NCBI RefSeq assembly: GCF_016907655.1
Contig: NZ_JAFBCL010000001.1
Location: 372,001-436,000, forward strand
DNA length: 64,000 nt
Direction of reading: 5' to 3'
Source of the DNA: Saccharothrix algeriensis
Lineage (GTDB): Bacteria > Actinomycetota > Actinomycetes > Mycobacteriales > Pseudonocardiaceae
The notes beneath the pieces are model-generated. The model made no database searches, had not been told where the DNA came from, and worked only from the letters and a program-made list of their open reading frames with translations. Below are positions 17,606 to 53,561 of the stretch, one piece after another; position 1 is the stretch's first letter; each line of letters begins with the position of its first letter. The translations under genes and the position numbers were made by a program.

Positions 17606-18173
17606 CCGCCCACCCGCGCCGCCGCGCCCCTCCCGCACCCCGCCGGAGCACCCCGCCGGAGCACCCGGCCGCAGCCGCCCGCCGGGCGCTCCCGACGCCC
17701 CGCGCGACGGCGGGGCGCCGTCCCGCGCAATGCCCGCGCGGGCTGCGCGACGACCACGCGCCGTAGCCGGGCCGACCCCGCCCGTGACCACCGGCCGGTC
17801 ACTTCCCGCTACCCCCGCAAACGAGGCCGCCGGCCGGAGGTTACGCACCGGTGGACAATTTCCCGGAAATCCGGCGGCGACCGCAGAAATAGACCTCCGG
17901 GGGTCGCCCGCCGAGCACATTACCGGTTGACAGATGGCGATGCCGGGTCACTGCGAATAACCCTCGCAAACCGGGGTGCGATTACGGAACCGGGCAGTCC
18001 AAACCAGGCCATTCGAGTGAACCCCCAAGATCGCCCCGAGAACACGGGGTTACGACCCGACTAACCGGGGAATATCTATTCGACAGATGCTCCATTTGGC
18101 GGTCGCGATGATCCCGGAACGGCCGTCAACGTTGGTTCGCAGCCGAATGGCTCATTCTTCCTAAGGACCTGTG
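17606..18173. other. 568-bp regulatory gap upstream of the NRPS operon
   Basis: No gene is supported. The 3' half (about 17,880-18,170) is clearly less GC-rich than its surroundings and should carry the operon promoter; a TTGACA occurs at 17927-17932 without a convincing -10 at standard spacing. An inverted repeat GTGACC-N7-GGTCAC lies at 17784-17802. An AAGGA ribosome site precedes the ATG at 18174 by six bases. Confidence 0.55.
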
Positions 18174-19439
18174 ATGGACACCGAACGCATCGCGCGACGA
18201 TTAGCGGGGCTCGTCGGCGACCACCTCGTGCCGGGAGCGCAGCTGGCCGTCCACCGACCCGGCGACGGGCTGTGGACCACGGAGGTCGGCCTGCCCGCCG
18301 ACGCGGCCGTCCCGATCGGCTCGATCACCAAGACGTTCACGGCGACCGTGGCCATGGCCCTGGTCTCCGACGGCGACCTCGACCTCGACACCCCGCTGCC
18401 GGACGTCGACCACCCGCTGACCCTGCGCCACCTGCTCAGCCACACCGGCGGACTGCCCTCCGACCCCGACGACGTCCGCACCACCTCGCTGCGCCGCCAC
18501 GCGCTGGAGGCCGGCCGCAACCTCGTGCCGCTGCACCGGCCCGGCGCGGGCTTCTCCTACTCCAACATCGGCTACGTCCTGGTCGGCCACCTGATCGAGG
18601 TCGCCACCGGGATGTCCTGGTGGGAGGCGGTGGACGCGGTGCTGCTGCGGCCGCTGGGCCTGCGCCCGCACTTCACCGTCGGCCCCGACACCGACCCCGG
18701 CGTGGTGGCCGGGCACGCCGTCAACGGACCGCTGCGCCGGGTCGTGCCGGTGCAGCAGTCGCTCGCCCTGGTGGACGCGCCGGCCGGCGCGCTGGCGGCC
18801 AGCGCCACCGACCTGGTCGCGTTCGGGCGGATGCTCGCCGGCGCGCCGCCGCACCTCGTCGACGCCGCCGACCTGGCCCTGATGCGCACGCCGGTGCGGC
18901 ACGCGGAGCCCTTCGGCATGGCCGACGGCTGGGGGCTGGGGCTCGCGCTCTACGAGCGGGGCGACAAGGTCTGGGTGGGCCACGACGGCACCGCCGACGG
19001 CACCTCGTGCCACCTGCGCATCGACCCCGAGGACGGCGCCGTGGTCGCGCTGACCACCAACGGCAGCAGCGGGTTCGCGCTCTGGCGGGACCTCGTGCCG
19101 GAGCTGGCCGCGGCCGGGCTGCCGGTGGGCGACTACGACGGCCTGCGCGCGCTGCGCGAGCCCATCGCGCCGCCGCCGGACTGCGCGGGCAGCTTCGTCA
19201 ACGGCGACACCGAATACGCGGTGCAGCCCGTCGGGCAGGAAGTGCTCAAGCTCACGGTGGACGGCGAGCCGTTCGCCGACCTGTCGTTGTTCGACGGCCT
19301 CGTGTTCGCGATGCGGGATTCCGATACCGGCGACACCAGCCAGACCGGCCGGTTTCTCCGCAACCCCCGCGACGGCGGGATCGAGTGGATCCAGATCGGC
19401 GGCCGGCTGGCCCGCCGACAGGTCCGCGAAATGGTTTGA
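18174..19439 (+). CDS. PBP-like serine hydrolase, probable stand-alone NRPS thioesterase/cyclase
   Basis: 421-aa protein of the class C beta-lactamase/penicillin-binding-protein fold. The catalytic set is complete: Ser50-x-x-Lys53 in VPIGSITKTFTA, Tyr129-x-Asn131 in GFSYSNIGYVL and His270 in VWVGHDGTADG. The last ~80 residues form a lipocalin-like beta domain. There is no signal peptide, which argues against an exported DD-peptidase. ATG 18174 was preferred over the GTG at 18171 for ribosome-site spacing. Family knowledge: cytosolic PBP-type thioesterases (SurE group) release and cyclise peptides from NRPS lines that lack a TE and end in an epimerase, which is exactly the arrangement downstream. 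Being the first gene of the operon supports this. The alternative, an ordinary esterase or peptidase, is not excluded. Confidence 0.82.
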   Translation: MDTERIARRLAGLVGDHLVPGAQLAVHRPGDGLWTTEVGLPADAAVPIGSITKTFTATVAMALVSDGDLDLDTPLPDVDHPLTLRHLLSHTGGLPSDPDDVRTTSLRRHALEAGRNLVPLHRPGAGFSYSNIGYVLVGHLIEVATGMSWWEAVDAVLLRPLGLRPHFTVGPDTDPGVVAGHAVNGPLRRVVPVQQSLALVDAPAGALAASATDLVAFGRMLAGAPPHLVDAADLALMRTPVRHAEPFGMADGWGLGLALYERGDKVWVGHDGTADGTSCHLRIDPEDGAVVALTTNGSSGFALWRDLVPELAAAGLPVGDYDGLRALREPIAPPPDCAGSFVNGDTEYAVQPVGQEVLKLTVDGEPFADLSLFDGLVFAMRDSDTGDTSQTGRFLRNPRDGGIEWIQIGGRLARRQVREMV

Positions 19440-19515
19440 AAAATCACGTTTGAACTGTCCGATCCGCGGGTAGAGGTACCGCCGCCCGCCGACCCCTGGA
19501 AAGGCACTGCTCGCG

Positions 19516-27081
<7,566 letters not shown>

Positions 27082-27084
27082 GCA

Positions 27085-45671
<18,587 letters not shown>

Positions 45672-45675
<4 letters not shown>

Positions 45676-46898
45676 CCGTCCCGCTGAGGCGCAACCGCGA
45701 CTACACGCTGCTGTGGGGCGGGCAGGCGCTGGCCGAGGTCGGGTTCGCGGCGTCGCTGTTCGCGTTCCCGCTGCTGGTGCTGGCGATCACCGGCTCGCCG
45801 GCGGCGTCCGGCCTGGTGCTCGCGGTCGACGCCGCCGCGCAACTGGTGGCGGGGCTGCCCGCCGGGGCGCTGGTGGACCGGTGGGACCGCAAGAGGATCA
45901 TGCTGGCGTGCGAGGCGGCGCAGGTGGTCGCGCTGGGGTCGCTGGTGCTCGCGCTGCTCGGCGGCACGGCGTCGCTGGCGCACATGGCGGGGGTGGCGGC
46001 GGTGCTGGGCGTGTGCCGGGCGCTGTTCGAACCGGCCGAGGACGCCTGCCTGCCCCGCCTGGTGCCCGACTCGCAGCTGGCGACGGCGGTGGCGATGAAC
46101 GCCGCGCGCTCGTCGCTGGGCCAGATGGCGGGCACGGCGCTGGGCGGTGTGCTGTTCGCGGTGGCGCGGTGGGTGCCGTTCCTGCTGGATCTGGTGACGC
46201 ACTGCCTGGCGTTCGTGGCGCTGCTGTTCATGCGGGTGCCGCCCCGGGAGCCGGTCGAGGCCGGCGAGCGGCGCTTCCTGCGCGAGATCGGCGACGGCCT
46301 GCGGTGGGTGTGGCAGCGGCGGGAGATCCGCGTGACGGCGCTGTGCGCGGTGGTGCTCAACCTGTTCTTCACCGCGTTCTACCTGGTGGTCATCGTCCTG
46401 GCCGACGCGCGCGGGGTGCCCTCCGCGGCGATCGGCGTGATGGCCGCGATGCTGGGCGTCGGCGGCGTGGTGGGCGCGCTGATCGCGCCCTGGCTGCACC
46501 GCGCGCTGGGGCCCTTCGTGTCCATCGCGGCCGTGTTCTGGGTGTTGACGGCGCTGACGCCCGTGGCGTACTTCGTGTCCAACGGGTACGTCATGGGTGG
46601 GCTGTTCGCGCTGATGACGTTGTTGGCCCCCACCGCCAACACGACGATCTCCACCCACCAGCTGCTGATGACCCCCGATGCGATGCGCGGGCGGCTCAGC
46701 GGGGTGGTGTCGGTGGTGCTGGGTGTCGCGGGTGCGCTCGGGCCCGCGCTCGGCGGTCTGCTCACCGAGTTCCTGTCCGCCGACCGCGCCGTCCTGGTGT
46801 GCGCGGTCGGCATCGCCCTGGTAACCGCGTTCGTGACGATCAACCCGACGTTGCGGCGCTATCCCGCTCAACAGGAAGGTGTTCCCCATGAGGTCTGA
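45672..46898 (+). CDS. MFS transporter, probable peptide exporter
   Basis: 408-aa membrane protein with about 10-12 hydrophobic helices, of the EntS/DUF894-like MFS branch that exports NRPS products such as siderophores. The loop motif [20 protein letters not shown] (MFS motif A) is clear. GTG at 45672 overlaps the NRPS-2 stop by four bases (GTGA), so the genes are translationally coupled; its own stop lies within the first codons of the MbtH gene. Position inside the operon makes export or self-protection for the peptide the likely role. Confidence 0.9.
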
Positions 46899-47082
46899 CA
46901 TCGCCTACCAGGTGCTGGTCAACGACGAGGGCCAGTACTCGCTGTGGCCCGCGCACCAGGCCGTGCCGGCGGGCTGGGTCGCCGACGGCAAGACCGGCAC
47001 CATGGACGAGTGCTCGGCCTACGTCGACTCGGTGTGGACCGACATGCGGCCGAAGTCGCTGCGGGAGGCCATGTCGAGCTGA
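46888..47082 (+). CDS. MbtH-like protein
   Basis: 64-aa chaperone that binds and activates NRPS adenylation domains. The family signature is complete: NDEGQYSLWP, VPAGW, then CSAYVDSVWTDMRPKSLRE. The ATG at 46888 is preceded by AGGAAGG at good spacing; a GTG nine bases upstream is less well placed. It overlaps the MFS gene by 11 bases and is the last gene of the NRPS operon. Module A domains in both synthetases are its expected partners. Confidence 0.97.
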   Translation: MRSDIAYQVLVNDEGQYSLWPAHQAVPAGWVADGKTGTMDECSAYVDSVWTDMRPKSLREAMSS

Positions 47083-47117
47083 CGTCCCGCGCCGACGACA
47101 GCAACCCGGTGACACCT

Positions 47118-47150
47118 GCGCCGGCCTGCCCCTCGTGGGCGGGCCGGCGC
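47118..47150 (+). terminator. Hairpin terminator of the NRPS operon
   Basis: 14-bp arms (GCGCCGGCCTGCCC / GGGCGGGCCGGCGC) with one G-T wobble and a 5-base loop, 36 bases after the MbtH stop. Confidence 0.75.
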
Positions 47151-47205
47151 GAGTGCGTGCGGGCTCCGGCGCCGGCCTGCCTCGGCGCTCCCGGCCGGGC
47201 CCTCG

Positions 47206-48204
47206 TCAGGCTCGCCGGAGCACGACGTCGGCGCCCGTCCGGGCCGACTCGACCAGCGCCTCCCCCACCCGGGCGGTGCGCCGGGAGTCGGCCAACGTCA
47301 CCAGCGGGGCGTTCCCGGTGCGCACGGCCTCGTGGAAGGCGGCGGCCTGGTGCTCGTAGGGGTCGGCGGCCGGGATGGTCTCGACGGTCGTCCCCTCCGG
47401 GGTCACGAGGGTGATCACGCCGTCCTCGCCGCTGCCGGCCCAGGCGTTGCGCACGGAGATCGAGCCGTGGGTGCCCTGGAGCTCGTAGCGCGAGCGCGGG
47501 CCGTAGTCGAAGCCGTAGTCGAGCAGCGCGGAGCGCCCCTCGCCGAAGTCCAGGGTCGCCACCCCGCTGGTGTCGACCGCCGCGCCGCCCTCGGCGTGGA
47601 AGCGGGCCCGGACCGCGAGCGGCAGCCGCCCGAACGCCCACAGCGACACGTCGACCGCGTAGCAGCCGACGTCCCAGGTCGCCCCGCCGCCCAGCGCCGG
47701 GTCCCGGCGGATGTTGCCCACCAGGTCCATCCGGCCCGCGAAGGCGGCCCGCACGACGCGCAACTCCCCCACCGCACCCGACGCCAGCAACTGCGCCACC
47801 CGCCGCTGCTGCGGGTGGAAGCGGTACATGTACGCCTCGACCACGGTCAGCTCGCCAGCCGCCCGCCGGACCCGCTCGACGTCGGCCTCCGCCAACGCCA
47901 GCGGCTTCTCGCACAGCACGTGCTTGCCCGCCGCCAACGCCCGCAGCGTCCACGGCACGTGCTCGGAGTTGGGCAGCGCGATGTAGACGGCGTCGACGTC
48001 GGCGTCCGCCAGCAGCCGGTCGAGCCCGTCGTGCACGGTCGCGCCGAACCGCCCGGCGAACCGCGCCGACGCGTCGACCCGCCCGGGCCGGGCGGCGACG
48101 GCCGTGACGGTGTTGCCGGGCGTGCGGTGGATCGCCGGCGCCACGCGGGTGCTGATGTGCGCCGTCGCGCCGAGCACGCCCCAGCGGAGGTCCAGGTCGG
48201 TCAC
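47206..48204 (-). CDS. Gfo/Idh/MocA-family oxidoreductase
   Basis: 332-aa NAD(P)-dependent dehydrogenase acting on a sugar, cyclitol or related polyol; the substrate is not determinable. GTG at 48204 follows GAGGAGG, and the protein then starts with the Rossmann strand DLRWGVLGATAHISTRVAPA. The family EKP motif is in GKHVLCEKPLALAEADVERV, and an EAYMYRFHPQ segment is typical. It points towards the NRPS operon and converges with it; no evidence links it to the peptide. Confidence 0.92.
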   Translation of the reverse strand: MTDLDLRWGVLGATAHISTRVAPAIHRTPGNTVTAVAARPGRVDASARFAGRFGATVHDGLDRLLADADVDAVYIALPNSEHVPWTLRALAAGKHVLCEKPLALAEADVERVRRAAGELTVVEAYMYRFHPQQRRVAQLLASGAVGELRVVRAAFAGRMDLVGNIRRDPALGGGATWDVGCYAVDVSLWAFGRLPLAVRARFHAEGGAAVDTSGVATLDFGEGRSALLDYGFDYGPRSRYELQGTHGSISVRNAWAGSGEDGVITLVTPEGTTVETIPAADPYEHQAAAFHEAVRTGNAPLVTLADSRRTARVGEALVESARTGADVVLRRA

Positions 48205-48398
48205 GGGGTCCTCCTCGCCTCGGCGGGCTCCGGGCCGACCCGCCTGCGGGAATTGTCCACGGGGCGCCGGGGCCCGCTCGGCGGTCGTCCGCGCGCTTCC
48301 CACCCGGTCCGGTGAGGCAGATCACTCGGCGCCCGGCGCGGGCGTCCCGGCGGACCCCCTCACCGAGCGGTTGCGGGACGATCAGCGAGACTTGGTGC

Positions 48399-50066
48399 AT
48401 GACCGACGCGCCCGACGACGACAGGACCAGCTTCGCCGACCTCGGGCTCCGCCCCGAATTGCTGCGGGCGCTCTCCGGACTCGGCTACGAGGAACCCACC
48501 CCCATCCAGCGCGAGGCCATCCCCCCGCTGACCGAGGGTCGCGACCTGCTCGGACAGGCGGCCACCGGCACCGGCAAGACCGCGGCGTTCGCGCTGCCCG
48601 TGCTGCAGCGGATGGCCGCCGGCGGCCGGACCGAGCGCGAGCCGTTCGCCCTGGTCCTGGTGCCCACCCGGGAGCTGGCCGTGCAGGTGTCGGAGGCCGT
48701 GCACCGCTACGGGCGGGACCTGGGCGCGCGGGTGCTGCCGATCTACGGCGGCCAGCCGATCGGGCGACAGCTGCGGGTGCTGGAGCAGGGCGTGGACGTC
48801 GTCGTCGCCACGCCCGGCCGCGCGGTCGACCACCTCAACCGGGGCACGCTCAAGCTGGAGCACCTCAGCATCGTCGTGCTCGACGAGGCCGACGAGATGC
48901 TCGACATGGGCTTCGCCGAGGACCTGGACTCGATCCTGGCCGAGACGCCCGAGCAGCGGCAGACCGTGCTGTTCTCCGCCACCATGCCGCCGCGCATCGA
49001 CCGGCTGGCCCGCCAGCACCTCACCGACCCGGTGCGCATCACCATCGGCCGGGAGCAGACCGAGCCCGGCGAGGCGCCGCGCGTGCGGCAGAGCGCCTAC
49101 GTGGTGCCCCGCGCGCACAAGCCCGCCGCGCTGGGCCGCGTGCTGGACGTGGAGGCCCCGACCGCCGCGATCGTGTTCTGCCGCACCCGCGACGAGGTCG
49201 ACCAGCTCACCGAGACGCTCAACGGGCGCGGCTACCGCGCGGAGTCGCTGCACGGGGGCATCAGCCAGGAGCAGCGCGACCGGGTGATGGCCCGGCTGCG
49301 CAACGGCACGGCCGACCTGCTGGTGGCCACCGACGTGGCGGCCCGCGGCCTGGACGTGGAGCAGCTGACCCACGTCGTGAACTACAACGTGCCCTCCGCG
49401 CCGGAGTCCTACGTGCACCGCGTCGGGCGGGTCGGGCGCGCGGGCCGCGAGGGCGTGGCGATCACCCTCGCCGAGCCGCGCGAGCACGGGATGCTCAAGA
49501 CCATCGAGCGGGTCACCAAGCAGCGCATCCAGGTGGAGAAGGTGCCCACCATCGCCGACCTGCGGGCCCGCCGGCTGGAGCTGACCCGCGCGGCGCTGCA
49601 CGAGAGCCTGCTGGAGGACGACCTGGAGGGCTTCCGGGTCGTCGTGGAGACCCTCGCCGACGAGTTCGACGTGATGGAGGTCGCGCTGGCCGCGGTCAAG
49701 CTCGCGCACGAGGCCAGCGGCGCGGCGGCCGACGAGGAGGAGATCCCCGAGGTCGTGCCGCGCGGCGACCGCCGGGGTGGCGAGCCGCGCCGGGAGCGCA
49801 AGCCGCGCCGCCCGACGGCGGGCATGACCCGGCTGTTCGTCGGCGCGGGCCGCAGCGCGGGCATCCGGCCGCAGGACCTGGTCGGTGCGATCGCGGGCGA
49901 GGCCCGGCTGAACGGCCGGGAGATCGGCGCGATCGAGATCGCCGACCGGTTCTCGCTGGTGGAGGTGCCCGAGGGGGCGGCGCAGCAGGTGATCTCGGCG
50001 TTGCGCGGCGCGAGCATCAAGGGGCGCAAGGTCACGGTGCGGCGGGAGCGCGACGACCCGCGCTGA
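48399..50066 (+). CDS. DEAD-box RNA helicase (CsdA/DeaD type)
   Basis: 555-aa ATP-dependent RNA helicase involved in ribosome assembly and RNA remodelling. Motifs in order: TPIQREAIPPL (Q motif), ATGTGKT (I), PTRELAVQV (Ia), TPGR (Ib), LDEADEMLD (II), FSATMPP (III), VATDVAARGLDVE (V) and HRVGRVGRAG (VI). The last ~75 residues form a DbpA-like RNA-binding domain (TRLFVGAGRSAGIRPQDLVG). ATG at 48399 gives the expected N-terminus. Confidence 0.95.
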   Translation: MTDAPDDDRTSFADLGLRPELLRALSGLGYEEPTPIQREAIPPLTEGRDLLGQAATGTGKTAAFALPVLQRMAAGGRTEREPFALVLVPTRELAVQVSEAVHRYGRDLGARVLPIYGGQPIGRQLRVLEQGVDVVVATPGRAVDHLNRGTLKLEHLSIVVLDEADEMLDMGFAEDLDSILAETPEQRQTVLFSATMPPRIDRLARQHLTDPVRITIGREQTEPGEAPRVRQSAYVVPRAHKPAALGRVLDVEAPTAAIVFCRTRDEVDQLTETLNGRGYRAESLHGGISQEQRDRVMARLRNGTADLLVATDVAARGLDVEQLTHVVNYNVPSAPESYVHRVGRVGRAGREGVAITLAEPREHGMLKTIERVTKQRIQVEKVPTIADLRARRLELTRAALHESLLEDDLEGFRVVVETLADEFDVMEVALAAVKLAHEASGAAADEEEIPEVVPRGDRRGGEPRRERKPRRPTAGMTRLFVGAGRSAGIRPQDLVGAIAGEARLNGREIGAIEIADRFSLVEVPEGAAQQVISALRGASIKGRKVTVRRERDDPR

Positions 50067-50187
50067 CGGCGGGGCCGTGCGCCGCGGTGGTGAGGGCGCG
50101 GGCGGAGCGGCCGGCATGTGGACGTGGTGGCCGGTCCCGGGGCGGGTGTGGTTGGTTCGCCGGTGTGCTGACTTCGGGAGGGCGCCG

Positions 50188-50910
50188 GTGACCGCGACGC
50201 TGGCCGCCGAGTGGGCCGCGTGGCACGCCGCGCGGGAGGACGCGCTGCGCGAGCCGCACGGCTGGCTCAGCATCACGGCCCTGCACTGGTTGGACCGCAC
50301 GCCGCGGTCCTACCCCGGCGTGCCCGGCCGGTGGAGCACCGACGGCACGTCCGCCCGCGACGGCACTGCGGAGCACGCCCTGGCGGAGGCCGGTTCGGTG
50401 CTGTTGGACGGCGAGGGCGGCACCAAGGTCGAGGTCGTGCTGCGCACCGGTCGGTACGGGTTGCGGGTGCGCGACCCGCGGGCGCCGGCCCTGCGGGACT
50501 TCACCGGGGTGCCGGCGTTCGACGTGCGGCCGGAGTGGGTGGTGGACGCCGGGTTCGAGGCGTTCGACCAGCCGCGGGCGGTCGTGGTCGGCGCTGCCCG
50601 GGACGACCTGGTGCACCGCCTGGCGGCGGTCGGCGTGGCGCGGTTCGCGCTGGGCGGCCGGCCGCAGGAGCTGCTGGCGATCGGCGTCGGCGACCGGGTG
50701 CAGGTGCTGTTCCACGACCCGACCAACGGGGACACGACGGCCCCGTGGCGGTCGCTGTCGGCGCGGCCGCGGGGCGGGCGGGTGCTGCTGGACTTCAACC
50801 GCGCGGTGAACCTGCCGGCCGGGATCACGCCTTACGGCACGTGCCCGCGCCCGCCGGCGGGCAACGTCGTCACGGTGCCGGTCGAGGCGGGCGAACGCCG
50901 GTTCCGCTGA
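50188..50910 (+). CDS. DUF1684-family protein
   Basis: 240-aa protein of unknown function. The family hallmarks are near the C-terminus: FHDPTNGDTTAPWRSLSARP and DFNRAVNLPAGITPYGTCPR. The GTG at 50188 was chosen for its GGAGG ribosome site and because the protein then opens with EWAAWHAAREDALREPHGWL, as in relatives. No signal peptide is seen. No functional link to neighbours is evident. Confidence 0.88.
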   Translation: MTATLAAEWAAWHAAREDALREPHGWLSITALHWLDRTPRSYPGVPGRWSTDGTSARDGTAEHALAEAGSVLLDGEGGTKVEVVLRTGRYGLRVRDPRAPALRDFTGVPAFDVRPEWVVDAGFEAFDQPRAVVVGAARDDLVHRLAAVGVARFALGGRPQELLAIGVGDRVQVLFHDPTNGDTTAPWRSLSARPRGGRVLLDFNRAVNLPAGITPYGTCPRPPAGNVVTVPVEAGERRFR

Positions 50911-51179
50911 CCGGGTGGTCGATCGGCGCGGAGAGGTCGACGCCGCGCGACGACGACCGGGCCGCTGCGCGCCGGGACCGCGCCGTCGTGGTCGGGCCGG
51001 GCGGACGAGCCGAACGCGCGAACGCCGCCGTGCAGGTGGAACAGCCCTCCGCCGCGGCAGGCGCCCACACGTCGAGGCTGAGCACGTCCTCGTCACCGGA
51101 CCGGCGCCCCCGGCAGCGGCGTGATCGGGCCGGACCCCGGAACCGCCCGCACCGCGCCGCGGCCGGCTACCCTGCCACG

Positions 51180-52607
51180 ATGGGAGACCCGCTGATCTCA
51201 CGTGACGACGCCGCCGAGGTCCTGGGGGCGGTGGCCCGCGCGGCCGGCCCGTACCTGGACGCGCTGCCGCACCTGCCGGTGCGCGACCCGGCGCACGCGG
51301 GCCTGCTGGAGCAGCTGGGCGGCCCGCTGCCCGAGGACGGCGACGGCGCCGTCGCGGCGATCGCCGACCTGCTGCGCATCGGGACGCGCGCGGCCACGCA
51401 CTCGTCGGGGCCGCGGTTCTTCCACTTCGTGGTGGGCGGGTCGACGCCGGCGGCGCAGGCGGGCGACTGGGTCACCTCGCTGCTGGACCAGGCGGCCGGC
51501 CTGTGGCTGACCTCGCCGTTCGCCGCGCGCGCCGAGGCGGTGGTGCTGCGGTGGCTCAAGGAGCTGCTCGGGCTGCCGGCCGCCTGGGGCGGGGTGCTCA
51601 CGCCGAGCGCGACGTTCGCGAACCTCACCGGGCTGGCGTGCGCGCGGCACTGGTGGGCCGAGCGGCACGGGGTCGACGTGACGGCGGACGGCCTGGCCGG
51701 GCTGCCGCGGATGCCGGTGTTCTCCAGCGGGTACGTGCACGCCAGCAGCCGCAAGGCGTTGCAGCTGCTGGGGTTGGGGCGCGACAACGTGCGCGCGGTG
51801 GCCCGCGACGACGCGGGCAGGCTGGACCCGGCGGCGCTGGACCGGGCGCTGGCGGGGTCGGGCCCGGCGGTGCTGATCGCGAACGCGGGCGAGGTCAACG
51901 GCGGCGACTTCGACCCGGTGGACGCGATGGCGGACCTGGCCGAGCGGCACGGGGCGTGGCTGCACGTGGACGGGGCGTTCGGGCTGTACGCCGCGCTGTC
52001 ACCGCGCACGGCGCACCTGGTGCGCGGCGTCGAGCGGGCCGACTCGGTGGCCGCCGACGGGCACAAGTGGCTCAACGTGCCGTACGAGAGCGGCATGGCG
52101 TTCGTGCGGGACGCCTCGGCGCTGGGGCGGGCGTTCGGCACGTGGAACGCCGCCTACCTGCCCGAGCCGGACGACGAGTTCGTGAACTACAACAACCTGG
52201 GCCCCGAGTCGTCGCGGCGGGCGCGGGCGCTGCCGATCTGGGCGGCGCTGCGCGCCTACGGCCGGTCGGGGCACCGGGCGATGGTCGAGCGGCACCTGGA
52301 CCTGGCCCGGCACCTGGGCGGGGTCGTGGAGCGGTCCGCGGACTTCGAGCTGCTGGCGCCGGTCACCCTGTTCGTCGTCTGCTTCCGCTACCGCCCGGCG
52401 GGCGTGCCGGCGGACGGGCTGGACGACCTGAACCGCCGGCTGGGCGAGGAGCTGGTCGCCGACGGCCGGGTGTACGCGGGGACGACGGTGTACCGCGGCG
52501 TGGTCGCCCTGCGGCCGGCGATCGTGAACTGGCGCACCACCACCGAGGACGTGGACCTGCTGGTGTCGGTGCTGCGGGAGATCGGGGCGCGGCTCACCGG
52601 CCGGTAG
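51180..52607 (+). CDS. PLP-dependent decarboxylase (group II, aspartate/aromatic amino-acid decarboxylase type)
   Basis: 475 aa. The pyridoxal phosphate lysine is Lys296 in SVAADGHKWLNVPYESG, preceded by the Asp of AWLHVDGAFG that pairs with the cofactor ring nitrogen, and by VHASSRKALQLLGLGRDNVR with the His that stacks on the ring. The length and order match group II amino-acid decarboxylases; the substrate (aromatic amino acid, glutamate or other) cannot be told. The P1 peptidase gene starts 11 bases after its stop, so the two are probably co-transcribed. Confidence 0.92.
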   Translation: MGDPLISRDDAAEVLGAVARAAGPYLDALPHLPVRDPAHAGLLEQLGGPLPEDGDGAVAAIADLLRIGTRAATHSSGPRFFHFVVGGSTPAAQAGDWVTSLLDQAAGLWLTSPFAARAEAVVLRWLKELLGLPAAWGGVLTPSATFANLTGLACARHWWAERHGVDVTADGLAGLPRMPVFSSGYVHASSRKALQLLGLGRDNVRAVARDDAGRLDPAALDRALAGSGPAVLIANAGEVNGGDFDPVDAMADLAERHGAWLHVDGAFGLYAALSPRTAHLVRGVERADSVAADGHKWLNVPYESGMAFVRDASALGRAFGTWNAAYLPEPDDEFVNYNNLGPESSRRARALPIWAALRAYGRSGHRAMVERHLDLARHLGGVVERSADFELLAPVTLFVVCFRYRPAGVPADGLDDLNRRLGEELVADGRVYAGTTVYRGVVALRPAIVNWRTTTEDVDLLVSVLREIGARLTGR

Positions 52608-52618
52608 CATCCGCCGCT

Positions 52619-53557
52619 GTGCGCAACGCGATCACCGACGTCCCGGGGGTGCTGGTGGGCCACGCCACGCGGCACGGCGGCGGCGCGCTCACCGGCGCCA
52701 CCGCCGTGCTGCTCCCGCCCGGCACGCCGGTCACCGCGGACGTCCGGGGCGGCGCGCCGGCCACGCGCGACACGGCCGCGCTCGACCCGCGCTACGGCGG
52801 GCGCGCGGTGCCCGGCGTCGTGCTGACCGGCGGCAGCGCCTACGGGCTGGCCGCGGCCGAGGGCGCGGCGCGGGAGCTGGGGTCGCCGGTGCCCGCCGCC
52901 GCCCTGTTCGACCTCGGGCGGGGCGGCGACTTCCACGCCCGGCCGACGGCGGGGACCGGGGCCGAGGCGGTGCGCGCGGCCGGGGTGGAGGTGGCGCAGG
53001 GCAACGTCGGGGCCGGCACGGGCGCGGTCAACGCGGCGTTCAAGGGCGGCGTCGGCACGGCGAGCGCCGCGCTGGGCGGCGGCGCGGTGGTGGGGGCGAT
53101 CGCCGTGCTCAACGCCGCCGGCCCGGCGGTCGACCCGGCCACCGGGATGCCGCTGGCGGTGGCGCTCGGCCTGCCCGGCGAGTTCCCGGAGCCGGGCGGC
53201 GACGACCTGTCCAGGCCGCTGCCGCGCTCCGCCCGGCCGTTCAACACGGTGATCGGGGCGGTCGTGACGAACGCCCGCCTGCCCGCGCCGTTCGCCCTGG
53301 CCAACGCGGCCCAGGACGGCCTGGCGCTGGCCGTCGACCCGGCGCACGCGATGCCGGACGGCGACGCGGTGTTCGCCGCGTCGACCGGCACGCACGACGC
53401 GCCGGTGGCCGCCGTGCTCGAAGCGGCCACCCGGGCGTTCGCGCGGGCCCTGGTGCACGCGCTGCTGGCCGCGGAGTCGGTGACGACGCCCGGGGGCCGC
53501 TTCACCGCCTACCGCGACCACTACCCGCGCACCGCCGCCGGGTACCGCGGGCGGTGA
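52619..53557 (+). CDS. P1-family peptidase (DmpA-like N-terminal hydrolase)
   Basis: 312-aa member of the DmpA/BapA aminopeptidase family, which self-cleaves to expose a nucleophile. Recognisable are the opening NAITDVPGVLVGHATRHGGG, ADVRGGAPATRDTAALDPR, the glycine-rich VEVAQGNVGAGTGAVNAAFK and FNTVIGAVVTNARLPAPFAL near the usual self-cleavage site. The GTG at 52619 lies 11 bases after the decarboxylase stop. It could hydrolyse small peptides or beta-peptides; no tie to the NRPS product is shown. Confidence 0.9.
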   Translation: MRNAITDVPGVLVGHATRHGGGALTGATAVLLPPGTPVTADVRGGAPATRDTAALDPRYGGRAVPGVVLTGGSAYGLAAAEGAARELGSPVPAAALFDLGRGGDFHARPTAGTGAEAVRAAGVEVAQGNVGAGTGAVNAAFKGGVGTASAALGGGAVVGAIAVLNAAGPAVDPATGMPLAVALGLPGEFPEPGGDDLSRPLPRSARPFNTVIGAVVTNARLPAPFALANAAQDGLALAVDPAHAMPDGDAVFAASTGTHDAPVAAVLEAATRAFARALVHALLAAESVTTPGGRFTAYRDHYPRTAAGYRGR

Positions 53558-53561
53558 CGGG

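Noticed and set aside
50211..51179. N-terminal extension of the PLP decarboxylase by 323 codons
   Set aside because: That part is an out-of-frame shadow of the DUF1684 gene; the decarboxylase begins normally at the ATG at 51180.
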